DNA of 64,000 nt, from the NCBI RefSeq assembly GCF_947501425.1, contig NZ_CANMVN010000002.1, forward strand, positions 434,001 through 498,000, in the 5' to 3' direction. The number at the start of each line of letters is the position of its first letter. Within the stretch, counting starts at the first letter, position 1. Origin of the DNA: an uncultured Psychroserpens sp. Its GTDB lineage: Bacteria; Bacteroidota; Bacteroidia; Flavobacteriales; Flavobacteriaceae. The notes beneath the pieces were generated by a model. The model saw only the letters and a program-made list of their open reading frames with translations, was not told where the DNA came from and searched no databases. The translations under genes were made by a program, and so were the position numbers. Shown here in pieces: positions 47,595-56,772 of this stretch.

Positions 47595-47624
47595 CAAATA
47601 TAGTCTAGATTTTTAATTAGCAAA
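47595..47624 (-). promoter_or_regulatory. promoter of the tRNA-Val pair
   Basis: Minus strand: TTTG (47621-47624), TATATTTG (47595-47602), 18 bases apart counted from the TTG. A fully matching Bacteroidota promoter about 15 bases before the tRNA. Confidence 0.65.
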
Positions 47625-47740
47625 AGCTTTTTTGAAAAAAAATAAAATAATTTTTTCGAGGCATCATGTACTAAAAAAAATAGCTAATTAATCTTGTTCT
47701 AATTTATTTTGATATTTTTAAGTTATATAATAAAAACACG

Positions 47741-49252
47741 TTGAAGTACATCTCTTTTATTGACCAATTAGGTATTGATATCGATGAATTATCGCATATT
47801 GATTCTTATGGTATCATGAAACTACAAAAACAACTCAAAGCCAAAGCAATGTTAGGAGATGCTAACAATCTTGGTGAGGTTGCTAATTTGATAGACCAAC
47901 TTAAAGATGAAACAAATCGACAATATCATGTTTTTGTTGAAAAACACCAATGGTTAAAACATCTCATATCTGGAAATCACCAACTTATTAATCAGAGTGA
48001 AATTGAAATAGATCAATATGAAATTCAGAATATAGATGGTCTAAAATATTTTCTTGCACCATTTCTAAAAGAAAATCTAAAGCTTTTTTTATCAGAAACA
48101 CTCAACAAAGGGAAATATGTTCTCATACTAAAAGTACTTGTTCATAATAATCTGTTTTCCGAAGAGAACAATCAACTCGTTATTAATTTTTTTAAAGCTA
48201 GACTTAATTATGCTACTGTATATTTGAGAGAAAAGCGATTAAAACAGAAAGAATATCCCGTGGGATTTATTGCAAACAAAATATTTATAAACTGTTTGAA
48301 TCAATATCCAGATTGTTTTAATGAAGAGATACAAGAACTAAACTCTGAGATTATTGATGTTTACAATTCTAAGCGCCGAAATATCGATAATAATGAATTT
48401 AGATTTGCAGCAAAGGCAATGGTCGCCTTATCAATTCTTGACACCTCCAATATTTTTTTAGAGGAAACTTTAAAATCCAATGCTAGTATAGCTCGAGAAT
48501 ATACGTATCCATCAAGATCTAGCAGAAGAACAGGCTCAGGTTTTGGAGGCTGGGGAATTTTTGTATTGGTTATGCTCGTAATCCGAGTTGTATTATGGGT
48601 TGGGAAGAGCGATACCAGCTATAGTTCTTATCCTACAACTTCAAATAACACAATCATAAAAATTTCAGATTACAGAAAAAATAATATTAACGAATTACAT
48701 AATATTGTCTCTGTATACCCTAAAATAAGCGAGAATAAACCCACTGTCCCATTACGTTATAATCTTTATGACAACCCTTATAAGCCAAAATTTCATACAT
48801 TTTATCCACCAAAAACCAGTGAGGACATCTCAAGATATGACACCTATGTCACCAATTTAACAAACAAGGAGCTCATTATGTTTATGCTTTATAAAAATAA
48901 TGACAAAGCGGTATATATTCCGAAGAATAAAAGAGCATCATTACAAATTAGTGCAAAGGATACTATTATGTTTTACTCCGGAAAAAATTTCGTTAATTTC
49001 TCAAAGTCCTCGAAGTTTTTTAAAACTGAAGCCTATATGAGCAAATTATACATTATTGATAGTATCAATTTCGATCAAAAGCATTATATCAATGTGTATC
49101 CAGAAAATGAGTTTGAGATTATTGCTGACAAAACTCTGAGTCCAACTAGAAAATCGGACTCTATTCATTTAAAAAACATCTTTTACAGAACTACAACCCT
49201 TAATAAAGCAAGAACACAAACGGTCATTAATCTTTACAAACCGCCTAACTAA
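47741..49252 (+). CDS. single-TM protein of unknown function facing the Hsp70 gene
   Basis: A 503-residue protein from a TTG at 47741; the next ATG is 25 codons on. Residues 1-250 are helical and soluble, with an opening block (IMKLQKQLKAKAMLGDANN, about 25-43) of amphipathic helices. A Ser/Arg/Gly linker (SRSSRRTGSGFGG) leads to one membrane segment (270-288). The last 210 residues are Tyr- and Lys-rich and strand-like. No J-domain HPD motif or enzyme motif. The 3' end overlaps the convergent Hsp70-like gene by 8 bases. I do not recognise the family. Confidence 0.7.
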   Translation: MKYISFIDQLGIDIDELSHIDSYGIMKLQKQLKAKAMLGDANNLGEVANLIDQLKDETNRQYHVFVEKHQWLKHLISGNHQLINQSEIEIDQYEIQNIDGLKYFLAPFLKENLKLFLSETLNKGKYVLILKVLVHNNLFSEENNQLVINFFKARLNYATVYLREKRLKQKEYPVGFIANKIFINCLNQYPDCFNEEIQELNSEIIDVYNSKRRNIDNNEFRFAAKAMVALSILDTSNIFLEETLKSNASIAREYTYPSRSSRRTGSGFGGWGIFVLVMLVIRVVLWVGKSDTSYSSYPTTSNNTIIKISDYRKNNINELHNIVSVYPKISENKPTVPLRYNLYDNPYKPKFHTFYPPKTSEDISRYDTYVTNLTNKELIMFMLYKNNDKAVYIPKNKRASLQISAKDTIMFYSGKNFVNFSKSSKFFKTEAYMSKLYIIDSINFDQKHYINVYPENEFEIIADKTLSPTRKSDSIHLKNIFYRTTTLNKARTQTVINLYKPPN

Positions 49253-51734
49253 GTCCAGTTCTACTATCATCCTTAAAGTTTCTTTGCTTTTCTTTTTCGT
49301 AGTCTGGAAGTAATGCAGATAAACCGTATACAATATGTCTTAGCGACTTATAATCTTGTTTCTCTAAGGCTTGATCTCCTTGTTTAAATAACTTATCAGC
49401 TCTTCTTTGATTTGAGAATTCAGTACAGAACTTCAAGTTCAAAAAATAAGTGATAAAGTTTTCATCACTGGATTGAATGATGGCATCATAGAGCTCGTCA
49501 AGTTCTTTTATTTTAGAACGAATTAAATATTTATTACCAGAATTAATCACTTCGCGTTCATTTTTAATGATTCGCGCATACTTTTCCTGATAGCGTTCAT
49601 TTTCTTCTTTATTCAAATGATATTCTAAACTAGACTTTGTATCCTTATACTCTTCTATCTCTTTGGCGATAAGCTTATTTCGGGTAAGGTCATCAAAATC
49701 CTGAATGAGTTTTCGCTTTCTATCATCGAGTTGAAACTTTGCATCAGAAATATCATCGTCATTTATTAAAGAGGCTGAAATCTGAGTCTCAATTAATCCA
49801 ACACGAATGGTTTCTAATTGTTGAGAATATTCAAAATTTTCTTCAGAATTATTGGTCTTGATCAACGCTTCAACATCACCTAAAACTGTATTTATTTCCA
49901 TATTGATCTTGTTGATACTTATAGCACGTTCAGACTCACTAAATACATTTTTAAACTCCTGATCGCAAGATTGTAGAAAAACATTAATCTTCAAGTCACG
50001 AGACTCAGTTACTTCAATTTCTATTTCTATATCAGTACCCTTAATCAAATCTTCCTCAAGATCTTTCCCTGAGATCTCTATATATCCAATACTCAATCCT
50101 GAACTTGGTAAGCCTTTGGATTTTCCTTCAATAATATTAATGATTAAATTGGATTTTGATTGTTGTAGTATAGTTTTAGATGCTGTTTTGTAAATTTTCT
50201 TTCTCAATGGAAGTATACTTCCCTTAGCAAACACCTTCTCTAATCTTGTTGCTGATGCATCAAGATCATCCACTTCCATACAAATATCATTAGGTAATGG
50301 CTGCCCTTGCACATTGTAACTGCCTTGATTGATGGATATAGTATCAATGATTTTAACCACATCTAAAGCAGAATTCAACAATTGGATTTTAAACAAATTT
50401 AAACGCCCTTCAAGTAGTGGGACAAATTCTGAAAATCCTCCATCATCTAGTGTCTTAACTCCAGAATCATAGCCACCATCTTTTCTCATTATTCTAAAAC
50501 CACTCACTTTATCTGATGCAACTTTACCTGTGATTAACTCTTCAAGATCTCTTGTGTTTTGCTCATAAAACAATTTAAAATCAACAGTATCTTCTTCCTT
50601 TTCTACTACTAGCACATCCTGTGACACTGATGCTGGCTTAGAGCCTGCATAATATGCAGCACCATGCACTACAGCAGATGTTGGGTCTATTGTAGAATTT
50701 ACCTCTACGCCAATAGCTTCTGAAATTCGCTTTTTAATTAATGGCACATAAGTACTTCCGCCAATTAAAATAACTCGCTCAATTTGAGAGTTTAGCAACT
50801 GATTGTTTTTAATCACATCCTGAATGAATTGGATGGTTTGCTCTACCTTAGGTGCTATGAGATCTTCAAACTGTTCACGTTTTATAACAAACTGCTCAAA
50901 GAAATTATCACCATTGATATCGATATCAAGCTCAATTTCAGTTTCCTCATAATGTGATAGTTCCTTTTTGGCTTCTTCAGCAATTTTCAGTAATTCGAAG
51001 TAGAGTCCTTTGAAGTTGGTTGTTTTAGATTTTAGATCTTTCCAGAGGTTAGCAATACCTAATTTCTCTTCAATAAAAGGCACGATCAATTTTTCAACAA
51101 TTAGATTATCAAAATCGGCACCTCCAAGATAGTTATCTCCTAAATTATCCGTAACCTTTAGTTCTCTGTCGTTGACCTCAACTAAAGCAACATCAAAGGT
51201 TCCTCCTCCAAAATCGTAAACAATCCAGTTTTGTTTATCACTCACTTCTATAGAAGAGGTATTAGCAAAAGCCAAACAAGCTGCAATAGGTTCTTGCAAT
51301 AAAACCACCTCTTTAAATCCTGCCATATATCCAGCTTTCTTAGTTGCATTGGACTGAATGGTATCAAAAGACGCAGGAATTGTGATAACCACAGAAGTCA
51401 TTGATTCTTCGTCATTAACAAAGTTCTTAAGCTCTTTTAGAATTAGTGAAGACAACTCAATAGGCGACATTTCTTTATCAATGGAAGGAACATAATAGGT
51501 GTCTTGAGTACCCATCTTTCGTTTGAAAAGCATGCAAATATTTTCAGCATCTTTTTCCAAATAGTCAAGAGCTTTATCTCCAATTACTGTTCTATTTCCT
51601 CGGAAAGCAATACATGAAGGCAGAGTTTGCTTCAAACCTAAAGGATTGTTGTATATTTTGATATTCCCATCGTCATATTTAGCAATGAGACTGTTGGTTG
51701 TTCCTAAATCAATAGCAAAGTTTATAGTTTTCAT
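49245..51734 (-). CDS. atypical Hsp70-family chaperone
   Basis: An 829-residue protein. The ATPase domain (1-365) is complete: DLGTTNS (9-15), QEPIAACLA (147-155), DFGGGTFD (174-181), LGGADFD (203-209), LIGGSTYVP (323-331). Then comes an extra segment of about 115 residues (380-495), rich in Asp/Gly and strand-like, in place of the usual short linker. A substrate-domain-like part follows (about 500-590, ILPLRKKIYKTASKTI), then 230 helical residues ending in a TPR-like pair (DKLFKQGDQALEKQDYKSL). The housekeeping DnaK is about 640 residues, so this is a paralogue. It is 6 bases after a GrpE-like gene. Confidence 0.88.
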   Translation of the reverse strand: MKTINFAIDLGTTNSLIAKYDDGNIKIYNNPLGLKQTLPSCIAFRGNRTVIGDKALDYLEKDAENICMLFKRKMGTQDTYYVPSIDKEMSPIELSSLILKELKNFVNDEESMTSVVITIPASFDTIQSNATKKAGYMAGFKEVVLLQEPIAACLAFANTSSIEVSDKQNWIVYDFGGGTFDVALVEVNDRELKVTDNLGDNYLGGADFDNLIVEKLIVPFIEEKLGIANLWKDLKSKTTNFKGLYFELLKIAEEAKKELSHYEETEIELDIDINGDNFFEQFVIKREQFEDLIAPKVEQTIQFIQDVIKNNQLLNSQIERVILIGGSTYVPLIKKRISEAIGVEVNSTIDPTSAVVHGAAYYAGSKPASVSQDVLVVEKEEDTVDFKLFYEQNTRDLEELITGKVASDKVSGFRIMRKDGGYDSGVKTLDDGGFSEFVPLLEGRLNLFKIQLLNSALDVVKIIDTISINQGSYNVQGQPLPNDICMEVDDLDASATRLEKVFAKGSILPLRKKIYKTASKTILQQSKSNLIINIIEGKSKGLPSSGLSIGYIEISGKDLEEDLIKGTDIEIEIEVTESRDLKINVFLQSCDQEFKNVFSESERAISINKINMEINTVLGDVEALIKTNNSEENFEYSQQLETIRVGLIETQISASLINDDDISDAKFQLDDRKRKLIQDFDDLTRNKLIAKEIEEYKDTKSSLEYHLNKEENERYQEKYARIIKNEREVINSGNKYLIRSKIKELDELYDAIIQSSDENFITYFLNLKFCTEFSNQRRADKLFKQGDQALEKQDYKSLRHIVYGLSALLPDYEKEKQRNFKDDSRTGLS

Positions 51735-51740
51735 TCCAGG

Positions 51741-52043
51741 CTATTCTACAATTACAATTCCTTTTTGAAGGAGTTTTGTTTCATTATTTTCCACTTGATA
51801 AATCACAGGCTTCAATACTTTAGTTATTTTAGATTGTTTATTTAAATCTCCTAAAATATTAGCTTCTACATCTGTCATTTCATTTCGGTACGACTGACCA
51901 ACTGGGTTAACTATCTGAAAACCCATAGTTTCAAATTCATGATATATACGATCTAAATATCGATTTGCACTGTCATTGTTTTCCTTCTTCATTTTTATAT
52001 CCAATGCAAATATTTGGTTGATTATCTCTGTCATATGACTCAT
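51741..52043 (-). CDS. minimal GrpE-like nucleotide exchange factor
   Basis: A 100-residue protein. The C-terminal 55 residues match the beta wing of GrpE (MGFQIVNPVGQSY, TDVEANI, VLKPVIY, KLLQKGIVIVE), the part that opens the Hsp70 ATPase lobe. The N-terminus has only a short helix and lacks the long dimer stalk of normal GrpE (about 190 residues). It is 6 bases upstream of the Hsp70-like gene, so it almost surely is its partner. Start is MSHMTE; the fourth residue, also Met, is an alternative. Confidence 0.75.
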   Translation of the reverse strand: MSHMTEIINQIFALDIKMKKENNDSANRYLDRIYHEFETMGFQIVNPVGQSYRNEMTDVEANILGDLNKQSKITKVLKPVIYQVENNETKLLQKGIVIVE

Positions 52044-52078
52044 TTTAATTGAATATTAAAGATACAAATATTTATTAC

Positions 52079-53299
52079 CTATACGATTTCAGCTACAACA
52101 AATGTACTTCCACCAATATAGATTAGATCATCAGGATTGGCCACCTTTTTAGCTGCTTCTAAGGCAGCATTCACACTAACATAAGAACTACCTGTAAATC
52201 CTTTTTCAATAAATACAGATCTTAAGGTTTTGGCGTCTAGTCCACGCTGTACGTCAGGTTTACAAAAATAGTAGAGCGCTGTCTTAGGCATTAAGGGTAA
52301 TATACGATCCAGATCTTTATCTTTAACAACACCAAAAACAATGTGCAGGTTTCTATAATCTTCTTCCTTAATTTGATCAACAATATAACTCAAACCTTCT
52401 TTATTGTGAGCTGTATCACATATAATTTTAGGTTGTTTTTGAAGTACCTGCCAACGTCCTTTTAATCCTGTATTGGCAACTACATTTTTAAGTCCGGTTT
52501 TAATATGCGCTTCGGAAATTTGAAATGCAAAATCCTTGTCCAGCACTCGCAATGCCTGAATGGCTGTTTTTATATTGTGCTTTTGGTAACTTCCTTTTAG
52601 ATCGCTCTCGAAAGTGTGTTCTACAAGTTGATCGGCAAAATAAATATCTGAAGTATTTGTTAGAGCGATCTTTTTAAAAATAGACTCCGTTTCATTATGT
52701 GTTTCACCAATTACAACAGGGATATTTGGTTTTATAATTCCTGCTTTTTCTTTAGCGATAGCCTCATAAGTATTCCCTAAAAATTGCATGTGGTCAAACC
52801 CAATATTAGTAATTACAGAGAGTTCAGGAGTAATAATATTAGTTGAGTCTAATCGGCCTCCCAATCCAACTTCAATAACGGCTATATCTACATTTTGCGT
52901 AGCAAAATAATCAAAAGCCATTCCTACAGTCATTTCAAAAAAAGACAGTTTATGTGTCTCAAAAAAAGATAGATTTCGTTTAATAAATCCTATAACAAAG
53001 GATTTACTCGCTTCTTTTCCGTTGATTTTGATACGCTCTCTAAAATCTCTTAAATGAGGAGAAGTATACAATCCTACTTTATATCCAGCCTCTTGCAGTA
53101 TTGAAGCTAGCATATGACTAGTAGATCCTTTACCATTAGTTCCTGCTACATGAAGACTTTTAAACTTTTGGTGTGGATTATTTAGATGTCTGGCAAATTG
53201 AATTGAATTTGACAAGTCTTTTTTAAAAGCCGTTTTGCCCTGATTTTGATACATAGGTAACTGCTCAAACATCCAGTTGACTGTATCCTGGTAATTCAT
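52079..53299 (-). CDS. folC: bifunctional folylpolyglutamate/dihydrofolate synthase
   Basis: A 406-residue Mur-ligase relative that joins glutamate to dihydropteroate and tetrahydrofolate. ATP loop HVAGTNGKGSTSHM (about 49-62) and IAVIEVGLGGRLDSTN are typical. Its start is adjacent to the tonB-type stop (no gap) and it ends 35 bases before the GrpE-like gene, so the energy module, folC and the chaperone pair might be one transcript. Confidence 0.93.
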   Translation of the reverse strand: MNYQDTVNWMFEQLPMYQNQGKTAFKKDLSNSIQFARHLNNPHQKFKSLHVAGTNGKGSTSHMLASILQEAGYKVGLYTSPHLRDFRERIKINGKEASKSFVIGFIKRNLSFFETHKLSFFEMTVGMAFDYFATQNVDIAVIEVGLGGRLDSTNIITPELSVITNIGFDHMQFLGNTYEAIAKEKAGIIKPNIPVVIGETHNETESIFKKIALTNTSDIYFADQLVEHTFESDLKGSYQKHNIKTAIQALRVLDKDFAFQISEAHIKTGLKNVVANTGLKGRWQVLQKQPKIICDTAHNKEGLSYIVDQIKEEDYRNLHIVFGVVKDKDLDRILPLMPKTALYYFCKPDVQRGLDAKTLRSVFIEKGFTGSSYVSVNAALEAAKKVANPDDLIYIGGSTFVVAEIV

Positions 53300-54154
53300 T
53301 TACTGACTAACATCAAAGTTGATACTAACAAAACCAATTTGACGTGCTGGTGCTTTAGAATCTGCACGCCATTTATGAGATAAGGCAATTTTTTTTGCAG
53401 GTCCTAAAAGACAAGGATGCGTATTTGTAGTCCCTCTAATTCCCGGAGTGGCTTCAATAACTTTTCCATTACGATCAACAACGATCTTTACAACAACTAA
53501 GCCGTATTCGTTACAATCTTGTTTAAATATTTTTTTGGAAGGTTCTCCTCGTCCTCCTAATCCGAAACCAACACCACCTTTTCCTGGACCGGAACCACCA
53601 AAGTAACTTGGCGCATAAGGATTTCCATCTAACTGCCCTTTATCTCCTGGTCCATCACCTGGACCTTCACCACTAGTTTCGGTACCATCAGAATTTTTGA
53701 CACCTCCAATAAGGGCATCTAGTTTATCTTTTTTGTCCTGCTCTTCTTTTGCCTTTTGAGCTTCTGCAGCTTTTCGTATTTGTTCTTGACGTTCGGCTTC
53801 AGCTTTAGCTTTAGCTTCTGCTTCTTGTGCTTTTTTTATAGCTATAGCTTCTGGCGACTCATTGGTTAGCACTTCTTCTGCTTTATCATTAGCCTCAGAA
53901 GTTTCCTGAGGTTGCTCAGCTTGTTGTTCTCCTTTTACTATCTCTTCAACTGGTTGCGATTTGATAGGTGTTTTGGGTTGAATATTTCCAGAGCCAACAG
54001 GAGAATTTCCAAAATTAACAGCAACGCCATACTCAAATGGAGGATCCATATAAGTGAAACCTCTAACCACAAATAGCAATAGCAAGATAATAACTGCAAT
54101 GAGCGCAGTGATTTTTGCTGAATTTCGTTCGTGTATGGTTTCAAAATATTTCAT
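53300..54154 (-). CDS. TonB/TolA-type energy transducer
   Basis: A 284-residue protein: short cytoplasmic start, membrane segment (about 15-33), Pro/Lys linker, charged Ala/Glu/Lys coiled coil (about 95-145), Gly-rich hinge (155-205) and a C-terminal TonB-like fold (VVVKIVVDRNGKVIEATPG, about 223-241). It passes proton-motive force from an ExbB/ExbD complex to outer-membrane transporters or, as TolA, to envelope constriction; the long coiled coil resembles TolA, the end domain TonB. Cotranscribed with exbD- and exbB-like genes. Confidence 0.85.
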   Translation of the reverse strand: MKYFETIHERNSAKITALIAVIILLLLFVVRGFTYMDPPFEYGVAVNFGNSPVGSGNIQPKTPIKSQPVEEIVKGEQQAEQPQETSEANDKAEEVLTNESPEAIAIKKAQEAEAKAKAEAERQEQIRKAAEAQKAKEEQDKKDKLDALIGGVKNSDGTETSGEGPGDGPGDKGQLDGNPYAPSYFGGSGPGKGGVGFGLGGRGEPSKKIFKQDCNEYGLVVVKIVVDRNGKVIEATPGIRGTTNTHPCLLGPAKKIALSHKWRADSKAPARQIGFVSINFDVSQ

Positions 54155-54210
54155 TTATTAAACAATATATAATACCTACTTCAAGATTTATGCCAAGAGA
54201 AAATCAAGTA

Positions 54211-54606
54211 TTAGTTATTAGGCTTGACCGCTAGAATAACTTTAAACTTATTCCTATTAGCAATGTCCATAACTTTAACAACATTCTCAACTGGAACAGA
54301 CTTTTCTGCTCTTAGAACTACGGTAGGTTGGTCTTGGCTTGACAAAGCAGATATTAATTCGCTTTCCAATACACTTTCACCAACTCGCTTCTGATCTATA
54401 TAATAGGTAAGATCTTTCTTGATAGTTACCGCAACTGACCTTTTATTTTCTGTTTTTCCGCTGGCTTTTGGTAACAAAATATCAATAGCATTGGTTGTAA
54501 CCAAAGTTGAGGCTAACATAAAAAAGATCAATAACAAGAATACAATATCTGTCATTGATGACATATTAAATTCTGGTGTAACTTTATTTCTTCCTCTTAA
54601 ATTCAT
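54211..54606 (-). CDS. ExbD/TolR-family protein
   Basis: A 131-residue protein with one N-terminal membrane segment holding the proton-carrying aspartate (MSSMTDIVFLLLIFFML, D20) and a periplasmic domain with VVLRAEKSVPVENVVKVMD. Forms the rotor-like core with ExbB. Start codon overlaps the exbB stop in TAATG. Confidence 0.92.
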   Translation of the reverse strand: MNLRGRNKVTPEFNMSSMTDIVFLLLIFFMLASTLVTTNAIDILLPKASGKTENKRSVAVTIKKDLTYYIDQKRVGESVLESELISALSSQDQPTVVLRAEKSVPVENVVKVMDIANRNKFKVILAVKPNN

Positions 54607-55301
54607 TAAATAGGTTCGTTTAAGTGATCTAAAAACTCTAACGAATTTGCTTCCATTTGATAAACAACCTTATCTGTTTTAACTACCAAATGATTGTAAG
54701 CCATATAAGCTACGATACCTACAATAAGTCCTGCAACTGTTGTAGTCATGGCTGTGTATAATCCATCAGACAGTTGCTTGATATCTATCTGACCTCCAGA
54801 ATTGGCAATTTCAAAAATAGATAAGATCATACCTATTACTGTTCCTAAGAACCCAATCATTGGTGCAACTCCCGATATTGTTGCCAAAATACTCACATTT
54901 TTTTCAAGACTGTATATTTCTAATCGTCCAGCATTTTCAATGGCTGTATTAATATCTTCCAATGGTTTACCAATACGACTGATTCCTTTATTGATAAGTC
55001 TGGATACTGGAGAATTATCTTGAGCACATAACATTTGTGCGGAGTCAATTTTACCATTGCTTACATGATCTTTGATTTGATTCATGAAATTAGAATCTAC
55101 TTTAGACGCAGCTTTAATAGCAAAGAGGCGTTCAAAATAAATATAGATAGCAGCAATAAGAAGTATGAACAACAACGCTATAATAATTTGTCCTGCTGTT
55201 CCTCCACTACTAATAAGTTCAATTATGGATAGTGATTTTTCAGTTGATTCAGCATCAGTAATAACTTCTGCTCCATCTTGAATATTACCTTGTAATATCA
55301 T
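54606..55301 (-). CDS. MotA/TolQ/ExbB-family proton channel protein
   Basis: A 231-residue protein with three membrane segments (about 33-53, 128-150, 168-192) and the conserved proline/glycine block APMIGFLGTVIGMI. Pentameric channel that powers the ExbD and TonB partners encoded next. First gene of the module; no clear promoter of the consensus kind found in the 67-base gap before it. Confidence 0.92.
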   Translation of the reverse strand: MILQGNIQDGAEVITDAESTEKSLSIIELISSGGTAGQIIIALLFILLIAAIYIYFERLFAIKAASKVDSNFMNQIKDHVSNGKIDSAQMLCAQDNSPVSRLINKGISRIGKPLEDINTAIENAGRLEIYSLEKNVSILATISGVAPMIGFLGTVIGMILSIFEIANSGGQIDIKQLSDGLYTAMTTTVAGLIVGIVAYMAYNHLVVKTDKVVYQMEANSLEFLDHLNEPI

Positions 55302-55368
55302 GTTATAGGGATTGAAAATTAATTTTAACTATTCTAATAACGATAGTTTTCTTTATAAAGTATATGTC

Positions 55369-56763
55369 TTAAAACAATGTTCTTGTAAACAAAAATACAA
55401 GGGCTCCAGCAAGAAAACCTACAAGAGCTAACCAAGAGATCTTTTTTAGATACCAGAAAAAGTCAATTTTCTCCATACCCATTGCTACAACACCAGCAGC
55501 TGAACCAATAATTAACATACTTCCTCCTGTTCCTGCAGAATAAGCAATAAAATGCCATAATTGATCATCTATGGCTTCAGAAAACATTCCTAAACTTGCG
55601 GCTACCAGAGGTACATTATCAATAACTGCAGAGCCAACACCTAATAATAGAACCACAAGGTCTGAAACTCTGGTGCCAGCCATTTCACTGCCTAACATTG
55701 GCATTGATTCTTGTAGACTTCCTGCAAATCCAAATAAGATTCCAAGTGACTCAAGAGCGGCTACAGCCATTAATATTCCGAGGAAAAACAAAATACTTGG
55801 CAATTCAATTTTTGATAACGAATGATGAACTGGACTATGGCTAGCATGTTCCTGATGTCCATCATCACCAATTTGAGAAATCGCAAATTTAGAATTACTG
55901 TAAATTTCTGCAAACACTGCAACTACTCCTAAAGCTAGCATCATACCTACATAAGGTGGCAAGTGTGTAACGGTTTTAAAAATTGGAACTGATACAATAC
56001 CACCTAATCCTAAATACAGCATTGTTGCACTAAATCTATTCTTCACCTTATTCTCATCATCTTCTACTTTATCCATCTTACCTTGAAAAGGAGGCATAAA
56101 AGACGCAATAAATGTTGGAACCAACATACATATCAATGATGGAACAAATAAATATGCAAATAAATGTCCAGTGGTTACTTTTTTACCAATCCATAACATC
56201 GTAGTGGTTACATCTCCAATAGGAGACCAAGCTCCACCTGCATTGGCTGCAATGATAATCAAACCTGCATACCAAATACGGACACTTCTATCTTTAACTA
56301 TCTTTTGTAAGATTGAAATCAATACAATAGTAGCTGTTAAATTATCGATGATTGCAGATAATATAAAGGCCAAAATGGCAAAAATCCATAATATTTTCTT
56401 CTTACTATTGGTTTTTATAAAACTCTTAATTGTTGAAAATCCGTCAAAATAATCTATGATCTCAACAATAGTCATCGCTCCAAGTAAGAATACTAAGATC
56501 TCAGCTGTTTTACCTAGATGATGCAATAAGGTTTCTTCCATGATATGCATCTTGCTCTCTTCTCCCAGAGTAGAAAACCCATCAACTAAACCGTGATTAG
56601 CCGAATCAAACCACTGTGGAAAAGAATCAATACCCAAAGCAATTAGAGCCCAACTAATGGCCATCATAATCAAAGCTGGTATTAATTTATCAATCTTAAT
56701 ACTATGTTCTACAGTTATAGCTAGATAGCCTAATACAAATACTAAAATAATTATGGTTTCCAT
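55369..56763 (-). CDS. nhaD: sodium/proton antiporter NhaD
   Basis: A 464-residue protein with about 12-13 membrane segments of the ion-transporter superfamily. AIIDNLTATIVLISIL, ANAGGAWSPIGDVTTTMLW and AVIDNVPLVAA are the paired, conserved NhaD blocks with buried Asp/Asn. Exports sodium, typical of marine bacteria. The gene follows the amino-acid dehydrogenase by 9 bases, so they share a transcript. Confidence 0.93.
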   Translation of the reverse strand: METIIILVFVLGYLAITVEHSIKIDKLIPALIMMAISWALIALGIDSFPQWFDSANHGLVDGFSTLGEESKMHIMEETLLHHLGKTAEILVFLLGAMTIVEIIDYFDGFSTIKSFIKTNSKKKILWIFAILAFILSAIIDNLTATIVLISILQKIVKDRSVRIWYAGLIIIAANAGGAWSPIGDVTTTMLWIGKKVTTGHLFAYLFVPSLICMLVPTFIASFMPPFQGKMDKVEDDENKVKNRFSATMLYLGLGGIVSVPIFKTVTHLPPYVGMMLALGVVAVFAEIYSNSKFAISQIGDDGHQEHASHSPVHHSLSKIELPSILFFLGILMAVAALESLGILFGFAGSLQESMPMLGSEMAGTRVSDLVVLLLGVGSAVIDNVPLVAASLGMFSEAIDDQLWHFIAYSAGTGGSMLIIGSAAGVVAMGMEKIDFFWYLKKISWLALVGFLAGALVFLFTRTLF

Positions 56764-56772
56764 ATTGATTTA

